Shown here in pieces: positions 18,032 through 26,288 of a stretch of 64,000 nt of DNA (its first letter is position 1; every line of letters starts with the position of its first letter). Source of the DNA: Aldehydirespirator sp965116965 (GTDB taxonomy: Bacteria > Actinomycetota > Acidimicrobiia > Acidimicrobiales > Aldehydirespiratoraceae); NCBI GenBank assembly GCA_965116965.1, contig OZ220743.1, positions 682,001 through 746,000 on the forward strand, given 5' to 3'. Made by a program: the position numbers and the translations under genes. Below the pieces are notes generated by a model. The model ran no database searches and was not told where the DNA came from. It saw only the letters and a list, made by a program, of their open reading frames with translations.

Positions 18032-18448
18032 GTGGCCCAGATCGAGTTGCTCACGCTGGCCAATCATGCCGAGGTGCAGAACGGGCTGCTGTACTTGATG
18101 GGGGCCGGTTGGGACACGGTGACCCGGTCCTACAAGGAGGGCAAGAAGCCCCGGCCCCAGCACTTCGCCATCGCGCTGTCGGTGCTGGTCCCGTGGATGG
18201 AGCACAACCAGCGCCATCAGGTGGTGATCTGCGTCGAGGACGAGGACGGCCACAGCAAGCTGATGGAGGCCACCGCCAACATCGAGGTGGGCCGCCCGCC
18301 GGGAAAGGTTCCCGGCACCGACAGCCGCTCGCCCCTGGTGGTGACCGGCATCGTCCACTTTCCCAAGCCCGGCGGCTACCGGGTGCGGGCCACGCTGGGC
18401 GACGCTCAGCGCGACTACGCCTTCCGGGTCATCGACAAGGTCACTTAG
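18032..18448 (+). CDS. DUF6941-like conserved protein
   Basis: About 138 residues from GTG 18032, or 157 from ATG 17975. The sequence IELLTLANHAEVQNGLLYLM, then HFAIALSVLVPWMEHNQRH and EVGRPPGKVPGTDSR, then FPKPGGYRVRATLGD, matches the pattern of the actinobacterial DUF6941 family as I recall it. Function is unknown; the fold looks like a beta-sandwich and the protein is soluble. GTG 18032 is preferred because the family pattern begins there. It is followed after 11 bases by a membrane protein gene. Confidence 0.65.
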   Translation: MAQIELLTLANHAEVQNGLLYLMGAGWDTVTRSYKEGKKPRPQHFAIALSVLVPWMEHNQRHQVVICVEDEDGHSKLMEATANIEVGRPPGKVPGTDSRSPLVVTGIVHFPKPGGYRVRATLGDAQRDYAFRVIDKVT

Positions 18449-18459
18449 AGGCCGCTCCG

Positions 18460-18939
18460 ATGGTGACCGGCATGGCCAGAGACCTGGTGGCGCTGCCCCG
18501 GGCGACATGGCCCCGTGCCGTGCTGTTCGCGGCCATCGCGGCGGTGCTCATCGCGGTTCCCTCCGACCTGATCGACACGCCGGTATTCGGCCGGCCGGTG
18601 GAGGTGCGCTGGATCGACTACCTGATCCTGGCGGTGACGTCGGCGCTGATCGGGCTGATCTTCGCCATCCGCCCCGAGCCGGCGTCCTCGACCGATCTGG
18701 CCGAGGCCACCGAGCGCCAGGGCACCCGCACCATCTGGGGCGGGTTCGTGTCGTTCCTGGCGGTGGGCTGCCCGGTGTGCAACCAGGCGGTGGTCGCCCT
18801 GGTCGGTGTGGGCGGCGCCCTGTCGTGGTGGGCGCCGGTGCAGCCCTTCGTGGGCCTGCTGGCCGTGGCGCTGCTGCTCTACACCCTGCGCAAGCGCCTC
18901 AACACCTTCAAGCTCACCGCCTGCCCCGTCCCCGCCTAG
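18460..18939 (+). CDS. Four-helix membrane protein with a CPVC motif
   Basis: A 159-residue protein with about four hydrophobic segments (AVLFAAIAAVLIAVPSDLI, YLILAVTSALIGLIFAI, the segment around FLAVGCPVCNQAVVALVGVG, and FVGLLAVALLLYTL). The GCPVCNQ motif inside a membrane helix suggests a redox or metal site. The ATG is 11 bases after the preceding stop, so the two are probably an operon. Family not recognised. The stop is followed at once by a dispersed repeat. Confidence 0.65.
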   Translation: MVTGMARDLVALPRATWPRAVLFAAIAAVLIAVPSDLIDTPVFGRPVEVRWIDYLILAVTSALIGLIFAIRPEPASSTDLAEATERQGTRTIWGGFVSFLAVGCPVCNQAVVALVGVGGALSWWAPVQPFVGLLAVALLLYTLRKRLNTFKLTACPVPA

Positions 18940-19048
18940 AGGCCGGCGGGTAGGCGAGCGGAATCCGGCCCATACGGGCGAGGCCGTGGCCCGAGCGGCC
19001 CGTGAGCGCAGCGAACAAGAGCGGGAAGCACCGGCCCCGACGCGACGG
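18938..19048 (+). repeat. Dispersed repeat, copy 3
   Basis: A long copy with TAGAGGCCGGCG at the stop of the upstream gene, a CCATACGGGCGAGGCCGTGG middle and the core GAGCGCAGCGAACAAGAGCG. It cuts off the C-terminal end of the broken gene on the other strand. Confidence 0.7.
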
Positions 19049-19049
19049 T

Positions 19050-19532
19050 CAGGCTTGCGGTGAGCGACCTCGCCGGGCCCCCGGCGCAGCAACTGTTCAA
19101 GTGGCGCGAGACTCCCGGCGTCATGGTCCGACAACGCCTGCGCGAGGGGGTGGGGCGGCTCGCGATCAGTGGAGGGCACCACGCACACGGTGTCCCAAGA
19201 TCCGAGTCGGTGCGCGAGCGATTCGTTGTGTTGGATGAAGAACCGTTCGATGAGCGCGGCCACCTCCCGGCTGAGTCGCCGGCGCGTCGATGCGTCATCG
19301 CTGTCCTTCTGAGGAGCGTGTAGCCGACCCGGGCACCGAACGCGCCACCAGCGCTCAAGGCCACTGATGTCTGTTCGAAGGCTGTCCCCAGGCGATTCGC
19401 GAAGTCTGACATGGGCTCAGTCAGATCGACTGACGGGTAGCTGTCTCCAGTGACTGGCTTCTCATCGGGCGGTGACCCCGCAATGAACAGGCGACATGGC
19501 CGACAACGTGCGATCATCTGCTTGAGCAGCAT
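19050..19532 (-). pseudogene. Broken phosphoribosyltransferase-like gene
   Basis: The N-terminal half starts at ATG 19532 (MLLKQMIARCRPCRLFIAGS) and continues through ARVGYTLL in one frame; the continuation RLSREVAALIERFFIQHNES, WDTVCVVPSTDREPPHPLAQ and LRRGPGEVAHR is in another frame. The frames switch near 19310-19320. The second half resembles the core of ComF/phosphoribosyltransferase-like proteins (WDxVxxVPST). The 3' end runs into a dispersed repeat at 19048. A frameshift plus truncation mark it as decayed; assignment to the phosphoribosyltransferase fold is tentative. Confidence 0.5.
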
Positions 19533-19621
19533 CTCGAGCAGCGAGACTCCGGGCGGGGGGATCGGTCGCCGCGCGCGGGCTCGCCGTGAGCACGCTCACA
19601 CCCTCCCGATGGCCTGCGATG

Positions 19622-19764
19622 TCATGTCGGCTGGGTGAGCTCGTGGTCGATGCCCAGTTGGCGGAGGCCTTCTTTGACGGTCAGATTGAGCGTGTTGCGG
19701 GGGATGCCCTCGGGGCGGGAGGCGTCGATCGTCAAGTCAACGGTGACCGTCGCGCCGGCGGCGA
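19622..19764 (-). pseudogene. C-terminal gene fragment of unknown protein
   Basis: An in-frame stretch of about 46 residues (TVTVDLTIDASRPEGIPRNT, then LRQLGIDHELTQPT) ends at a stop at 19622 and looks like the end of a larger protein. Its upstream part is missing: the 101-bp miniature element lies at its 5' edge, and the apparent start MARAAQQDRDPAWERS comes from that element. Confidence 0.45.
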
Positions 19765-19865
19765 CTAGTGGTCCGTCGCTGAAATGGTCGGGGCGTCTGG
19801 AGCGCTCCCAAGCAGGGTCTCGGTCCTGCTGCGCTGCCCTAGCCATTTCGACGACACAGCACTAG
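19765..19865. mobile_element. 101-bp miniature element, copy A
   Basis: Begins CTAGTGGTCCGTCG and ends CGACGACACAGCACTAG, imperfect inverted ends bounded by CTAG. It is nearly identical over its whole length to 23949-24049. The CTAG boundary with a possible TA duplication is how IS630-type elements insert, so this may be a miniature derivative of that family. Read on the minus strand it supplies a start codon and 30 sense codons, and its edge supplies a TAG stop to sequences abutting it. Confidence 0.65.
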
Positions 19866-19919
19866 GTGTTCTCGGTGCGACCGACCACCTTGGATAGCCG
19901 TTCGTACATGTCGCTCTCC
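19862..19919 (-). pseudogene. Short coding remnant
   Basis: The minus strand reads RYTRESDMYERLSKVVGRTE followed by NT and a stop that is provided by the CTAG end of the miniature element. It looks like the tail of another gene, cut from its body; upstream the frame is closed and a different remnant follows. Confidence 0.3.
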
Positions 19920-19939
19920 CGCGTGTATCGACGTCACCC

Positions 19940-20126
19940 CCGACAGTGCAAAGGTCGCGGCCAGTGTCATCCCCAGGCCGGTGTCGCCGATGGCGAACTC
20001 ATCCTTGATGTGGCTGCCCAGCGCGCCGGCCAGGGATCCCGGCATGACGCCGGCGGTGAGGCAGGCAACGGAGGCGGCAACCGCCCGCACCGGGACCGCG
20101 TCCGGACTCGGGCGCGGCTGGCGCAA
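19940..20126 (-). pseudogene. N-terminal remnant of an MFS transporter
   Basis: About 60 residues with AVAASVACLTAGVMPGSLAG and EFAIGDTGLGMTLAATFALS, the first helix and first loop of a major facilitator transporter. The frame then runs into unrelated sequence and stops at 19839. Only the first one to two helices remain. Confidence 0.5.
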
Positions 20127-20148
20127 CGTCGGCCACGGCCAACCCGCG

Positions 20149-23100
20149 CTAACTGACTGGCTTGCTCGTCAGCGCCACCGGTTGGGCGTCGGGGCTCCCG
20201 ATGGCCCGGGCCTGCTGGCGGAAGCGCTCGACGTTGGCCAGCTTCACGTCCTCGTAGCCCCGGATCACGTCGGGGAGGCCGGCCAGCTTCACGGCCCGCT
20301 CGTACCTCTCGGGGGTGAGGGCGTCCAGTTCGGCCTCCATGAGGTTCCGGTACTCCACGATCAGCTCCCGCTCGAGGCGGCGGACTCCGGTGTAGCCGAA
20401 CAGGTCGAGGGGCGTGCCCCGCAGCCGGCGCATGGCCTTGAGCAGCCCCAGGGCCGGTCGCTGGAAGGGCCCCAGGGAGATCTTGCGCTTGAGGCCCAGG
20501 GCCCGCAGCGCCGGCGGGTGGAGCAGGATGCGGTAGCCGGCGTAGTCGCCCACCGCCTCTCGCACGGCGCCGTCCACGCCCGGTCGGAGGTGCAGCCTGG
20601 CCACCTCGTACTCGTCCTTGTAGGCGGTCAGCTTGTACAGGTAGCGGGCCACCTCCGAGGCCAGCTCGGTCCGGTCGCCCATCACCTCGCGCTCCCGGGC
20701 CGACGCCGCGTCCACGAAGTCCACGTAGGCGGAGGCCAGCGCCGCCGACTGGTAGTCGACCAGGTCGGCCGCCCGCCGCTCCACCAGTTCGGCCAGCGCT
20801 GTGCCCGCCTCTCTGTTCAGCTGCGCCAGCCCCGACTTCTGCATCAGCGACCTGGCTGCGGCCCTGGCCCGGGCCGGCGCCGAGTCCAGCCCCGGGCCGG
20901 GCGCGGTGGCGGGCGCGTCCGAAGAGGCCGGGACGGACGCCACGCCGGCCAGGCTCACCGGGCCGTCGGCGCCGTCGCGCCCATACACCCGCCCCCAGCG
21001 GAAGGCGGCGATGTTGGCCTTGACCGCGACCCCGTTCAGCTTGATGGCCTGCTCTATGGAGGCCGCCGACACCGGGATCCCGCCCGCCTGGTAGGCCGCT
21101 CCGAGGACGAGCACGTTGGCGGGCATGGCCGTGCCACAAAGGGCGTCGGCCATCCTGTCGGCGTCGAGGCGGATGCCGGCGCCGGCCCGGGTGGCGCCGT
21201 CGATGGTTGCCAGCATGGCGTCGACGTCGGGGTAGGTCTCGTCCACGTGGGCCACCATGTCGCCGGTGGGCAGCTTGCTGGTCGACACCACCGCCAGCGT
21301 GCGGTCGCCGTCGGCCCTGGTCAGGTTCTTGGGATCGGACGCCACCAGCAGGTCCATGCCCAGGTAGCAGTCGGCGCCGCCCGCGCCGATCAGGTTGGCG
21401 CCGGAAGCCTCGTCGGCGAAGAAGCGCAGGTGCGACACGACGGGCCCGCCCTTCTGGCTGAGGCCTGTCTGGTCGAGGCCGAGGACGTCGAGGCCGTCCA
21501 GCAGGGCCGCGGTGGCCAGCACCTGGCTGACGGTCACCACGCCGGTGCCGCCCACACCTGCCATGAACACCGCGTACCCGTCGGGGCCGCAAACGGGCCG
21601 CTCCGGCTCCGCGATGTCGGCGGGAGGCTGGGCCGGCGCGGTCCGGACCGCTCCCGCGGCCGGTGCGTGGCCCGGCCGGGTCCCGTCGGCTCGTGTCCCG
21701 GCTGGCCGTGTCTTGGCTGTTCGTGTCCCGGCTGGCCGTGTCTTGGCTGTTCGTGTCCCGGCTGGCCGTGTCTTGGCTGTTCGTGTCCCGGCTGGCCGTG
21801 TCTTGGCTGTTCGTGTCCCGGCTGGCCGTGTCTTGGCTGTTCGTGTCTTGACCTGGATGAACGACGGGCAGTCGCCCTCGATGCAGGTGTAGTCGAAGTT
21901 GCAGGAGGACTGGTGTATGCGGGTCTTGGTCCCCAGCTCGGTGTCCACCGGCTGCACCGACAGGCAGTGGCTCTTGGCCCCGCAGTCGCCGCACCCCTCG
22001 CACACCGCCTCGTTGATGAAGATGCGCTTGGTCGGGGTGGGACGCAGCCCCCGCTTCCGCTCGCGGCGCTTGGAGGCCGCGCATTGCTGGTCGTAGATGA
22101 GCACGGTCACCCCGGGCGTGTCCCGCAGCAGCAGCTGCGCCTCCTGGAGCCGGTCGCGGCTCCACACCTCGGCTCCGGCGGCCAGCGGTGTGCCGGTGGT
22201 GTGACGGTCCGGGTCGTCGCTGCACACGATGATGCGGGCGACCCCTTCGGCGGCCATCGACTGGGTCAGCTCGGGCACGCCGACGGCCCCGGCCACGTCC
22301 TGGCCGCCGGTCATGGCGACCGCGCCGTTGTAGAGGATCTTGTAGGTGATGTCGATGCCGGCGGCCACCGCGGCCCGCACCGCCAGGCTGGCCGAATGGA
22401 AGAACGTGCCGTCGCCGACGTTCTGGAACATGTGGGCCCGGTCGGTGAACGGCGCCCGGCCGATCCAGGTGGCTCCCTCCCCGCCCATCTGGTGGACGAT
22501 CCCGGCCCTGTCGTCGATCCACAGAGCCATGGCGTGGCATCCCACCCCGGCGCCCGCGAACGAGCCGTCGGGCAACTCGGTGGAGCGGTTGTGGGGGCAG
22601 CCGCTGCACCAGTACGGCGCTCGGGCCACCGCCGCGGCGCCCGCCTTGGCGGCCGCCTCGATGAGCGCCAACCGGGCCTCGACCGCCACCGGCAGCGCTC
22701 CCAGCTCGCCTCCGAGCACGCCCGAGCGGAACCGGTCGGCCACTACGGCTGCGATCCGGTCGGCGCTCAGCTCACCGTCGGCGGGCACCAGCCGCCGGCC
22801 GAGTTCGTCGGTCTTGCCCACCACCCGGGGTGCGCCCGCGCGGCCGTAGAGGACGTCCCGGATGAACAGTTCGATGAAGGCCCGCTTCTCGTCCAGGACC
22901 AGGATCTCGTCGAGTCCCCGGGCGAAGCGGCGCACGATGTCGGGCTCCATCGGCCAGACCATGCCGAGCCGCAGCAGGCGGATCCCGAAGCGGCGCAGGT
23001 CGTCGTCGTCGAGACCCAGGTCGCCGAGGGCTTGGCGTAGTTCGGTGAACGTCCGGCCTGCGGCCGCGATGCCGAGGCGGGCCGCTCCGGTGGCCCCGCT

Positions 23101-23940
23101 GATCTCGTTGAGGCCGTTGGCCGCGGCGTAGGCCACCGCCGCGTCCAGGCGCCCGTAGGCGATGTCCTTCTCCTGTTCGAGGCTCGCCGGCGTCACCAGG
23201 CCGGGCCGTTGGGAGTGGCGCCAGGGCCGGCCGTCGATCTCGAGTTCGGGGTGGACCGGCACGACCCGGTCGGGCGACGCCTCGGCGATGCCGAACCCGT
23301 CGGCGATGGTGGTGACGACCTTGAACGCGACCCACAGGCCGGAATACCGGGAGAGCGCGATGCCGTGCAGGCCGAGGTCGATGACCTCCTGTATCGAGCC
23401 GGGGTAGAGGATGGGGATCTGGGCGTCGTAGAATGCGGGCTCGACCTGGGTGGGCAGGGTCGACGACTTGGCCATCGGGTCGTCCCCGGCCAGCACCAGC
23501 ACCCCGCCGTTGGGGGCGGCGCCCTTGAAGTTGCCGTGCTTGAACACGTCGCCGCAGCGGTCCACGCCCGGACCCTTGCCGTACCACATGCCCACCACGC
23601 CGTCGTGCTGCGCGAGGGGTCCGAGCAGCGGTTCCTGGCTGCCCCACACCGCGGTGGCGGCCAGCTCCTCGTTCACGCCCGGCACCCACACCACGTCGTG
23701 GGCGTCGAGCAGGGCCTTGTTGCGCTCGATGGTGAGGTCGACGGTGCCCAGCGGCGAGCCCTGGTACCCGGAGATGAAGGTGGCCGTGTGCAGGCCCCGG
23801 GCCGCGTCCGCCCGGTGCTGGTCGATGGGCAGGCGCACCACCGCCTGGATCCCGGTCAGCAGCACCCGTCCCCGTTCCAGCGTGAACTTCTGATCGAGAT
23901 CGAAGTCCTGCAGAGGTGACTTCGGCGGGTCAAGCGACAT
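20149..23940 (-). CDS. Fused indolepyruvate ferredoxin oxidoreductase
   Basis: A 1263-residue fused 2-oxoacid:ferredoxin oxidoreductase. The N-terminal half has the pyrimidine/Fe domain with the TPP region GVGCHAMALWIDDRAGIVHQ and MGGEGATWIGRAPF (residues 460-495). The ferredoxin part CEGCGDCGAKSHCLSVQP with a later cysteine cluster (CNFDYTCIEGDC) follows near residues 640-690. The gamma domain starts MAGVGGTGVVTVSQVLATAA near residue 790. It oxidatively decarboxylates aryl pyruvates to acyl-CoA with reduction of ferredoxin. The interdomain linker (residues about 700-750) is a 10-residue repeat TRTAKTRPAG. The frame is open to 24030, but those first 30 codons are the miniature element, so ATG 23940 is the true start. 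Confidence 0.85.
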   Translation of the reverse strand: MSLDPPKSPLQDFDLDQKFTLERGRVLLTGIQAVVRLPIDQHRADAARGLHTATFISGYQGSPLGTVDLTIERNKALLDAHDVVWVPGVNEELAATAVWGSQEPLLGPLAQHDGVVGMWYGKGPGVDRCGDVFKHGNFKGAAPNGGVLVLAGDDPMAKSSTLPTQVEPAFYDAQIPILYPGSIQEVIDLGLHGIALSRYSGLWVAFKVVTTIADGFGIAEASPDRVVPVHPELEIDGRPWRHSQRPGLVTPASLEQEKDIAYGRLDAAVAYAAANGLNEISGATGAARLGIAAAGRTFTELRQALGDLGLDDDDLRRFGIRLLRLGMVWPMEPDIVRRFARGLDEILVLDEKRAFIELFIRDVLYGRAGAPRVVGKTDELGRRLVPADGELSADRIAAVVADRFRSGVLGGELGALPVAVEARLALIEAAAKAGAAAVARAPYWCSGCPHNRSTELPDGSFAGAGVGCHAMALWIDDRAGIVHQMGGEGATWIGRAPFTDRAHMFQNVGDGTFFHSASLAVRAAVAAGIDITYKILYNGAVAMTGGQDVAGAVGVPELTQSMAAEGVARIIVCSDDPDRHTTGTPLAAGAEVWSRDRLQEAQLLLRDTPGVTVLIYDQQCAASKRRERKRGLRPTPTKRIFINEAVCEGCGDCGAKSHCLSVQPVDTELGTKTRIHQSSCNFDYTCIEGDCPSFIQVKTRTAKTRPAGTRTAKTRPAGTRTAKTRPAGTRTAKTRPAGTRTAKTRPAGTRADGTRPGHAPAAGAVRTAPAQPPADIAEPERPVCGPDGYAVFMAGVGGTGVVTVSQVLATAALLDGLDVLGLDQTGLSQKGGPVVSHLRFFADEASGANLIGAGGADCYLGMDLLVASDPKNLTRADGDRTLAVVSTSKLPTGDMVAHVDETYPDVDAMLATIDGATRAGAGIRLDADRMADALCGTAMPANVLVLGAAYQAGGIPVSAASIEQAIKLNGVAVKANIAAFRWGRVYGRDGADGPVSLAGVASVPASSDAPATAPGPGLDSAPARARAAARSLMQKSGLAQLNREAGTALAELVERRAADLVDYQSAALASAYVDFVDAASAREREVMGDRTELASEVARYLYKLTAYKDEYEVARLHLRPGVDGAVREAVGDYAGYRILLHPPALRALGLKRKISLGPFQRPALGLLKAMRRLRGTPLDLFGYTGVRRLERELIVEYRNLMEAELDALTPERYERAVKLAGLPDVIRGYEDVKLANVERFRQQARAIGSPDAQPVALTSKPVS
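21691..21840. repeat. 30-bp tandem repeat in a coding linker, 5 copies
   Basis: Five consecutive copies of a 30-bp unit beginning TCGTGTCCCGGCTGGCCGTG, followed by a partial sixth. The unit is a multiple of three and keeps the oxidoreductase frame open, encoding TRTAKTRPAG on the minus strand. The copies appear identical, so the array is recent or kept uniform. Confidence 0.9.
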
Positions 23941-23948
23941 CGCGGCTC

Positions 23949-24049
23949 CTAGTGGTCCGTCGCTGAAATAATCGGAGTGTCCGGAGCGCTCCCAAGCAGG
24001 GTCTCGGTCCTGCTGCGCTGCCCTAGCCATTTCGACGACACAGCACTAG
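23949..24049. mobile_element. 101-bp miniature element, copy B
   Basis: Second copy of the 101-bp element, with CTAGTGGTCCGTCG at the left and CGACACAGCACTAG at the right; it differs from copy A by a few substitutions after GCTGAAAT. It lies between the oxidoreductase start and the nuclease stop, and its right-hand CTAG supplies the TAG stop codon of the nuclease gene at 24046-24048. Confidence 0.7.
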
Positions 24050-25431
24050 CCCTCGTACAAGTACTCGAGGTCGGAGTCGCTATGCCCGAACGCTTCCAGC
24101 AAGCGCCTGCATCTCAGGGCAACGTCTCTCGCTGACACGTTGATGTCCACGTAGTGCCCTGATGGGATCTGCACCCTGCGCTTGTCGTACACTCGTTGGG
24201 GATCGAGAGACACGTACTGCCGTTTCGTGCCCTTTAACTGCTCGATGACCTTGTCGAAGCCGTCGGGGTGCCGCTCGTAGAGCTCCGCGACAAGCGTTGT
24301 CAGAATCTCGTAGTGCCGGTTGACCTGGTAATGCTCGTCCCAAAGACGGATCGCGGCGGGACAGGGTGTAGGTCCCTGACCGGGTGGCTTCTTGGTGGCC
24401 TCGTACAGGAGTTGGAGGTCTGATTCGTTGTAGCCGAAGGCTTCAAGCAGCTTGACCCAACGACGCCGCTGTGCATCGGCGGTGCCGTGAACCAATAGGT
24501 ACAGGCCCGATGGAGTCCGCTTGGGGTTCGTTCCAGCAATTCGTTGACGATCGGTCGACACATACTGGTGTCCCTCGTATCTGAGTGATCCGGCCGTTTG
24601 CTCGAACGTGTCGCGGTGCCGCTTATGAAGCGCTTCCACAACCGCAACCAGGATGTCGCTGTGGAGCCTCACGGGATAGCGCGCTCCCCAGAGTTCTACT
24701 GCAGTTGGATTCGACGGAGGCGGTGGGTCGGGAACTAGGGGTTCAGGCGTGCCGCCCCGCTTGGGGGGGATGGGTCTGCTGCGCATGGCCGCGATGATCT
24801 GTTCGCGTCCAGGCCGCAGGTTGAGTTTGTCGTACACTCGCTGTCCGATCAGCTCGATCAGCTCGTCGTCGGGCTCGTCGAGCATCTGCCGCCAGATCGA
24901 TGGCATCTTCTCCTCGAGCTTCTGAGCCTCCCGGAGCGCTTTGAGAACCTGCTCGGCCCGCCTCTCGGCGTGGCCGCTGCGCAGCGACTCCCGGCCGAGG
25001 AAGCTGTTCAGGTCGTCACATAGCTGTTCAACGGGATCCCTGTCCACGTTCAGAACGGCGAAGCGGCGCTTCTCGGGTTCACCCTTCTCCCGCGGGAGGT
25101 AGAGCCACCACTGCAGGCCGTCGGTGAGCACACAGACGTCCACGCCCTCGCGGTATGCGTACATCAGTACCTGGTCCACATGTTGGCTCAATTGTGCGCC
25201 CGGTGCCTTGGCCTCGATGAGCGCCCGGATACTTCCTTCGGCCTTGAGCGCGATGTCCACTCTGCCCCCGCCCTTGGTGGCGCCGACAGAATGCTCCCAG
25301 AGAATCTCCAGTCCGAACGGGTCCCAGCCCAGTTCTGCCAGAATCGGCGCCAGAATCTGGAACTTTGCCGCCTCCTCGTTGGCGGGCTTGGGATTCGAGC
25401 GAATCTGTTCAAGCTTCTCGCGCAGAGCCAT
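24046..25431 (-). CDS. HsdR_N-type nuclease with duplicated C-terminal domain
   Basis: A 461-residue protein from ATG 25431; an open frame extends to 25554 but lacks similarity. Residues 20-150 match the type I restriction HsdR N-terminal domain: ILAELGWDP, then the PD-(D/E)xK core GRVDIALKAEGSIRALIEAK, then VCVLTDGLQWWLYLPREKGE. No helicase motifs follow. Instead two ~100-residue repeats (residues about 250-350 and 365-460) share LW..Y.V..H.EIL, QYVS.D.QR, PSG.Y and LLEAFG...SDL..LYE. The combination suggests a DNA-targeting nuclease with a repeated recognition module. The stop codon is given by an adjoining miniature element, so the last residues may be lost. Last gene of the cassette that begins at 27693. 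Confidence 0.7.
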   Translation of the reverse strand: MALREKLEQIRSNPKPANEEAAKFQILAPILAELGWDPFGLEILWEHSVGATKGGGRVDIALKAEGSIRALIEAKAPGAQLSQHVDQVLMYAYREGVDVCVLTDGLQWWLYLPREKGEPEKRRFAVLNVDRDPVEQLCDDLNSFLGRESLRSGHAERRAEQVLKALREAQKLEEKMPSIWRQMLDEPDDELIELIGQRVYDKLNLRPGREQIIAAMRSRPIPPKRGGTPEPLVPDPPPPSNPTAVELWGARYPVRLHSDILVAVVEALHKRHRDTFEQTAGSLRYEGHQYVSTDRQRIAGTNPKRTPSGLYLLVHGTADAQRRRWVKLLEAFGYNESDLQLLYEATKKPPGQGPTPCPAAIRLWDEHYQVNRHYEILTTLVAELYERHPDGFDKVIEQLKGTKRQYVSLDPQRVYDKRRVQIPSGHYVDINVSARDVALRCRRLLEAFGHSDSDLEYLYEG

Positions 25432-25529
25432 AGCGCTAGAGGCTACTCCGAGGGCGCTGGCTGCCTTAGGGTCGGGCGGGCGGTGTCGGACTGGGATCAC
25501 ACTCTCGGGATCAAGCGCGACGCAAGCGA

Positions 25530-26276
25530 TCAACTTGGACGGTTCCGGCTCCACGTGAGCTGACTGAGGTCGGCGGCGTAGCTCGTCTCCAATAGCTCTA
25601 GCGACGTCTGGGCGCGTGTGCCCACGTCAATGACTGTGACGACACCTAGATCTGAGTTGATGCGTGTTGCTACGTCGGCTAGCCAGACGCGCACAGCTTC
25701 TGGGCTGGCGTCATCAGCGATCACGCCGAATAGCGCAACATGTACCGGTTGGGCGCTGTCATCGAATTGCATCAGAACGTCGTGAACCTGCTCGCTGATC
25801 GTCCTGCCGCTGCCGCCGGAACACCTTCGTGCGACCTCACGCGCCAGCTCCACAAGGTGCTCCGGCACTGCGGGCCTGTCGTATCGGAGTCCGAGCCAAG
25901 TCTTGAGTGCTCTGGACCGTGCCTCGTTCAGCGCTGCTGCGCGGCCGGGGCGCATCGTGCTTAGAAGTGCCGGAGTCACGGCACACCGAGGTGCGTCGGC
26001 GTCGACGTAGGCACCTTCGTACAGCAGGAAGCGCCGACTGCGGATGCCCCAGTCAGAAAGAGGATCCTCGTGCAGCACTGGCCTGAGTTCGATCATTGGC
26101 CGATGTGAATCGGTGCTCGCGGATCGGAGGTCGCAGTCTTGGGTGCAGACGACCCAGCAGCCATACGACTGCGAAACTTCTTGTATTCGGCCTTCGGAGG
26201 ATGTCAGGTGAGTTGCCGTCAACTCACAGGAGACAATGCTTCCCTGTCTCCACCCTTCGGTGTGAAGGTCGGACAT
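25530..26276 (-). CDS. Uncharacterised protein in TIGR04255 cassette
   Basis: A 248-residue soluble protein, not recognised. It has a beta-rich N-terminus (GSIVSCELTATHL, WVVCTQDCDLRSA) in which VCTQDCDL resembles a phospholipase/metal-type turn, a central helical part (LVELAREVARRCS) and a C-terminal alpha/beta part (VHVALFGVIADDASPEAVRV). It follows the HTH gene by 12 bases and precedes the nuclease gene by about 98 bases, so it belongs to the same transcription unit. Function unknown. Confidence 0.6.
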   Translation of the reverse strand: MSDLHTEGWRQGSIVSCELTATHLTSSEGRIQEVSQSYGCWVVCTQDCDLRSASTDSHRPMIELRPVLHEDPLSDWGIRSRRFLLYEGAYVDADAPRCAVTPALLSTMRPGRAAALNEARSRALKTWLGLRYDRPAVPEHLVELAREVARRCSGGSGRTISEQVHDVLMQFDDSAQPVHVALFGVIADDASPEAVRVWLADVATRINSDLGVVTVIDVGTRAQTSLELLETSYAADLSQLTWSRNRPS

Positions 26277-26288
26277 AGCGTCGGAGCC

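Noticed and set aside
19981..23040. Very long plus-strand frame of about 1000 codons opposite the oxidoreductase
   Set aside because: High-GC shadow: composition and lack of motifs contrast with the well-conserved enzyme on the minus strand.
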